6,160 bases of DNA, taken from the NCBI GenBank assembly GCA_028289805.1, contig JANQNI010000333.1, positions 1 through 6,160 on the forward strand, in the 5' to 3' direction. Position numbers and translations under genes: made by a program. Origin of the DNA: Thermoplasmatota archaeon (GTDB lineage Archaea > Thermoplasmatota > E2 > JACPAO01 > JAHFTW01). The notes beneath the pieces are model-generated. The model made no database searches, was not told the DNA's origin, and saw nothing but the letters and a program-made list of their open reading frames with translations. This document shows, one piece after another, positions 3,789 to 6,160 of this stretch; position 1 is the stretch's first letter, and every line of letters begins with the position of its first letter.

Positions 3789-6160
3789 CTACTTCCTCTT
3801 GCAGGGGAGGGACGCGTCGATGCCTCCTCCCGCCGGACTCGTGTACCCAGCCACTGCCTCGACGATGACGTTGGGGAGGATCTGGTTGTAACCTCCAGGC
3901 CAAGCTGGGTTGGGCGTCACGAGCCAGGCATGCCCCTCCGAGGAGCCGGGCTTGCCGAAGCTGACGTGGTCCCAGGACCGCCACGCGGGGGTGGGCCGCA
4001 GGTCCAGGTCGAGGTAGAACCGCTTCTTGTGTCCGCACCAGACGGAGGACTTGTACGACTTCCACAGGGACTCCACGTTCTTGGCGACGTGGAACTTGAC
4101 GTGGAAGTCGGTCCAATCGTTGTAGCTCCGGGGGCTGACGAGGGTGATCGTCCACGGCCACGCCTGGGCGCGGGCGTAGAAGTGGGCGTCCAGGTTGCCC
4201 CTGACCTCGTCCCAGCCGAACTGGAAGTTGCCGAAGTCGCCGCGGAAGCTGCTGGTGATGCCGAGATTGACGGTCATCCACTTCAGGTTGTCCACGATGA
4301 CGTAGAAGTCGCGGATTTCCATGGGCAGGGCGCGGAAGTGGCGGCCGTACTCGATGCGCCACCACTTGCTGCAACTCGGCTTGCAGCCCTCGAAGAAGGC
4401 ATCGATGTTCCAGGTGGCCCAGACGTGGATCTCCAGCTTGGTCGTGCTGGGGGCGCTGGACAGGCTCAGGGTGGTGCCGCTGAGGGTGGCCGAGGTGCTG
4501 CGGCCGACGTTGACGGCGTCGAGGGTGGCACGGGCCGTGACGTCGCCGCCGAACAGTTCCGCATCCACCCAGGCGGTCACGTCGAGGGTGTCCCCGTTGG
4601 CGTTGTAGAGGAAGCCGGGGGCCTCGACGCCATGGGCGCCGGACTTGTGGCCGATCGCGCCGCCGGCTCCGACCTTGCCGGACTCCCACGCGGGGTCCAT
4701 GGACTGGAGGTCACGGGTGTCGGCGTCGCTGCCGGCGTAGAGGGGGCCGCCCGTGCGGGCGTGGGTGCCGTTGGCGTCCTGGGACGCTCCAGCGCCGTCC
4801 AGCCATGCCTCGGAGATGGTGGTCCGAGGCCCGAGCCACGCGGATCCGTCCGTGGTGGAGGTGCTGGCCCGCGCGGGGCTGCTGCGGGACTCCGGGTCGG
4901 TGGTGGTGCTGGCTGCGGCGCCCTCGCTGGATGCCGCGTCGGCGCTGGTTCGGCCGCCGTCGGCGTTGAAGGCCGTGGCGGTTCCGGGCCAGGCGTTGCC
5001 GTTGGCTGAGACCTGGCTGCCCCGGGCCCGGGCGCTGGCGTCGGAACCGAGGCCGGTCGCCTCGACACTGCCGCCATTGGGACTGGCTTGCACCGCGGGT
5101 TGGTGGTGTGCAGGGGGCAGGTCCGGCTCGGCTCCGACGCCGCCGGGGCCGGGCACCTGCATCAGGGTCAATGCGGCGTCGGCGTTCTTGCCCCAGGTCA
5201 GCTCCACTTGGCTGGGGATTTGGCGCAGGTCGATGCCGCCGGCGAAGCTGTTGCTGCCGGAGACGTAGTGGGCGCGGGCGCGGATGCGGTCGATGCCGTT
5301 GGAGGCGTCCACGCGGGCCGTGCTGGTGCCCGCCTCGGAGAGGTGCTCGAAGTGGAGTGAGGCGGGGATGTTGCTGACGAGCAGGTCCGCGTCGGCGCCG
5401 CCCAGGTCGAGGGTCGCGTCGAGGCGCCCCAGGCCGGCGGAGGCGGCGTATTCCAGTTCGGTCGTAACACGGACGCCGTCGTCGGTTTGGGTGAGGGGGC
5501 CGATGGTGATGTCTACGGGACGGGGAATGCCGTCCTGACGCATCCACAGGTCCAGCGGGACGGGCGTGACCTGGTCCAGTTCCACGTCGAGTTCGAGGTG
5601 GTCATGGGCGCTGGGGGCGAAGCCGACGACGTCGTAGACGCGGGTGTCTGCGTCCGTGTGGAACTCCTTGGGGAAACCGGTGAGCCACCAGGTGGCCTTG
5701 ACGGCGGTGCCGCAGCGGATGTGCCAGAATTGCAGGGCGGCAATCACTTCCTCCGGCAGGGCGGGGGTGGTGACATCATCGGACCCCGCGAACACGCGGT
5801 TGAGGGCGTGCGTGAGGGCCTCAGCCTCCCGATCGGAGCCTTCGCCAAGCGCGAGGGTGCTGGGGGCAACTGCGGCGCCGGAGGGGGTGGGGCTGCGGGG
5901 GCCCTCGACCCGGGCGGTGCTCAACGAGTGGACGTGGTCGTTGAGGACGTTCACGACGCTGGTGCAGCCGAAGCCGTCGCGGACGGCCAGGCCGTGGACG
6001 GTGGGCGGCGTGGGCGTGTTGGCGAGGGCGCCCCGGATGCCGTGGCCGGCCTCGCCCAGCACGTCGAAGGTGCCGCTGGCGACGTAGTCGAACTGGTCTC
6101 CTTGGTGAGACACGGTCATCTGGTTCGGCAGGTCGGTGAACTGGACGTCCAGGTAGGACC
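3789..6160 (-). CDS. Large probable surface or secreted protein of unknown family, 5' end outside window
   Basis: The frame is open from the right edge to the TAG at 3789-3791 and encodes 789 residues; the true start lies beyond 6160, so the Met at 6119 is probably internal. Residue numbers here count from that Met. Residues 1-335 look beta-rich, with recurring short motifs of the form (L/I)P-x-x-hydrophobic-x-hydrophobic: DLPNQMTV just before Met1, NIPASLHFE at 250 and QIPSQVELTW at 300. Residues about 336-495 are low-complexity Ala/Ser/Gly/Thr/Asp with alternating small residues. Residues about 500-776 form an aromatic-rich domain (CSKWWRIEYGRHF, FQFGWDEVRGN, RAQAWPWTITL, DFHVKFHV) with Cys at 579, 583, 695 and 773 that could form disulfides. 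No transmembrane helix, LPxTG or PGF-CTERM-like tail is seen; it ends in CKRK. Export is therefore inferred from composition only, since the N-terminus is missing. It is followed by a pyrimidine-rich 3' element and then by the small Cys-rich gene on the same strand. No catalytic motif was recognised. Confidence 0.8.
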   Translation of the reverse strand, partial: SYLDVQFTDLPNQMTVSHQGDQFDYVASGTFDVLGEAGHGIRGALANTPTPPTVHGLAVRDGFGCTSVVNVLNDHVHSLSTARVEGPRSPTPSGAAVAPSTLALGEGSDREAEALTHALNRVFAGSDDVTTPALPEEVIAALQFWHIRCGTAVKATWWLTGFPKEFHTDADTRVYDVVGFAPSAHDHLELDVELDQVTPVPLDLWMRQDGIPRPVDITIGPLTQTDDGVRVTTELEYAASAGLGRLDATLDLGGADADLLVSNIPASLHFEHLSEAGTSTARVDASNGIDRIRARAHYVSGSNSFAGGIDLRQIPSQVELTWGKNADAALTLMQVPGPGGVGAEPDLPPAHHQPAVQASPNGGSVEATGLGSDASARARGSQVSANGNAWPGTATAFNADGGRTSADAASSEGAAASTTTDPESRSSPARASTSTTDGSAWLGPRTTISEAWLDGAGASQDANGTHARTGGPLYAGSDADTRDLQSMDPAWESGKVGAGGAIGHKSGAHGVEAPGFLYNANGDTLDVTAWVDAELFGGDVTARATLDAVNVGRSTSATLSGTTLSLSSAPSTTKLEIHVWATWNIDAFFEGCKPSCSKWWRIEYGRHFRALPMEIRDFYVIVDNLKWMTVNLGITSSFRGDFGNFQFGWDEVRGNLDAHFYARAQAWPWTITLVSPRSYNDWTDFHVKFHVAKNVESLWKSYKSSVWCGHKKRFYLDLDLRPTPAWRSWDHVSFGKPGSSEGHAWLVTPNPAWPGGYNQILPNVIVEAVAGYTSPAGGGIDASLPCKRK
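4710..5087 (-). repeat. Low-complexity alternating Ala/Ser/Gly/Thr segment within the large protein
   Basis: This codes for residues about 345-470 of the large protein. Small residues alternate with polar ones in loosely repeating units around 20 residues long, for example ASARARGSQVSANGNAWPG, ADGGRTSADAASSEGAAAS and TDGSAWLGPRTTISEAWL. The pattern would suit either a flexible linker or an irregular beta-solenoid stalk. The repeat is degenerate in protein and not evident as exact DNA repeats. Confidence 0.45.

Noticed and set aside
3772..3891. Plus-strand ATG directly after GGAGGAGG that opens a 39-codon frame
   Set aside because: The purine run abuts the ATG with no spacer, the frame is antisense to the end of the large gene, and the tract is better explained as the complement of that gene's pyrimidine-rich 3' element.
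3930..5009. Long plus-strand and alternative minus-strand frames over the large protein gene
   Set aside because: They are Gly/Ala/Val- or Arg/Pro-rich shadows without domain-like sequence. The chosen frame stays open to the window edge with aromatic and strand-like patterning and a natural stop.

Overview
The window is very GC-rich, with strong G/C at third codon positions. It looks like prokaryotic chromosome, possibly from a high-GC archaeon. The archaeal hint is one site: a TTG-initiated biotin carboxylase gene with a TATA-like CTTAAA centred about 26 nt upstream of its start, as expected for a leaderless archaeal transcript. A Shine-Dalgarno-like GGGAGGG lies in the same gap, so a bacterium is not excluded. 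No rRNA, tRNA, CRISPR array, integrase or transposase is visible.

Layout. (1) Positions 1-946, minus strand: the 5' part of a receiver-histidine kinase hybrid that leaves the window on the left. Its receiver looks intact, but Glu occupies the usual phospho-acceptor His position of the H-box. (2) Positions 947-1143: a divergent intergenic region with the presumed accC promoter. (3) Positions 1144-3149, plus strand: a two-gene operon for a biotin carboxylase subunit and a separate biotin carrier subunit, joined by an ATGA overlap. Together they form the biotin-carboxylation half of an acyl-CoA or pyruvate-type carboxylase; the carboxyltransferase is not in the window. (4) Positions 3198-3636, minus strand: an apparently frameshifted, Cys-rich small gene, convergent with the carrier gene. 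(5) Positions 3789-6160, minus strand: the C-terminal 789 residues of a large, probably secreted protein of unknown family, with a beta-rich N-terminal part, a low-complexity Ala/Ser/Gly/Thr middle and an aromatic-rich, Cys-containing C-terminal domain. Its 5' end lies beyond the right edge.

The carboxylase operon is ordinary metabolism. The right half is accessory in character: two minus-strand genes of unknown function, both with Cys-containing products, each followed 22-25 nt after its stop by the same pyrimidine-rich element. That shared element supports the broken small gene as a real transcription unit or its remnant. I found no complete new system. The points most worth checking are the H-box substitution, the frameshifted gene with the shared 3' element, and the large unclassified surface-type protein.
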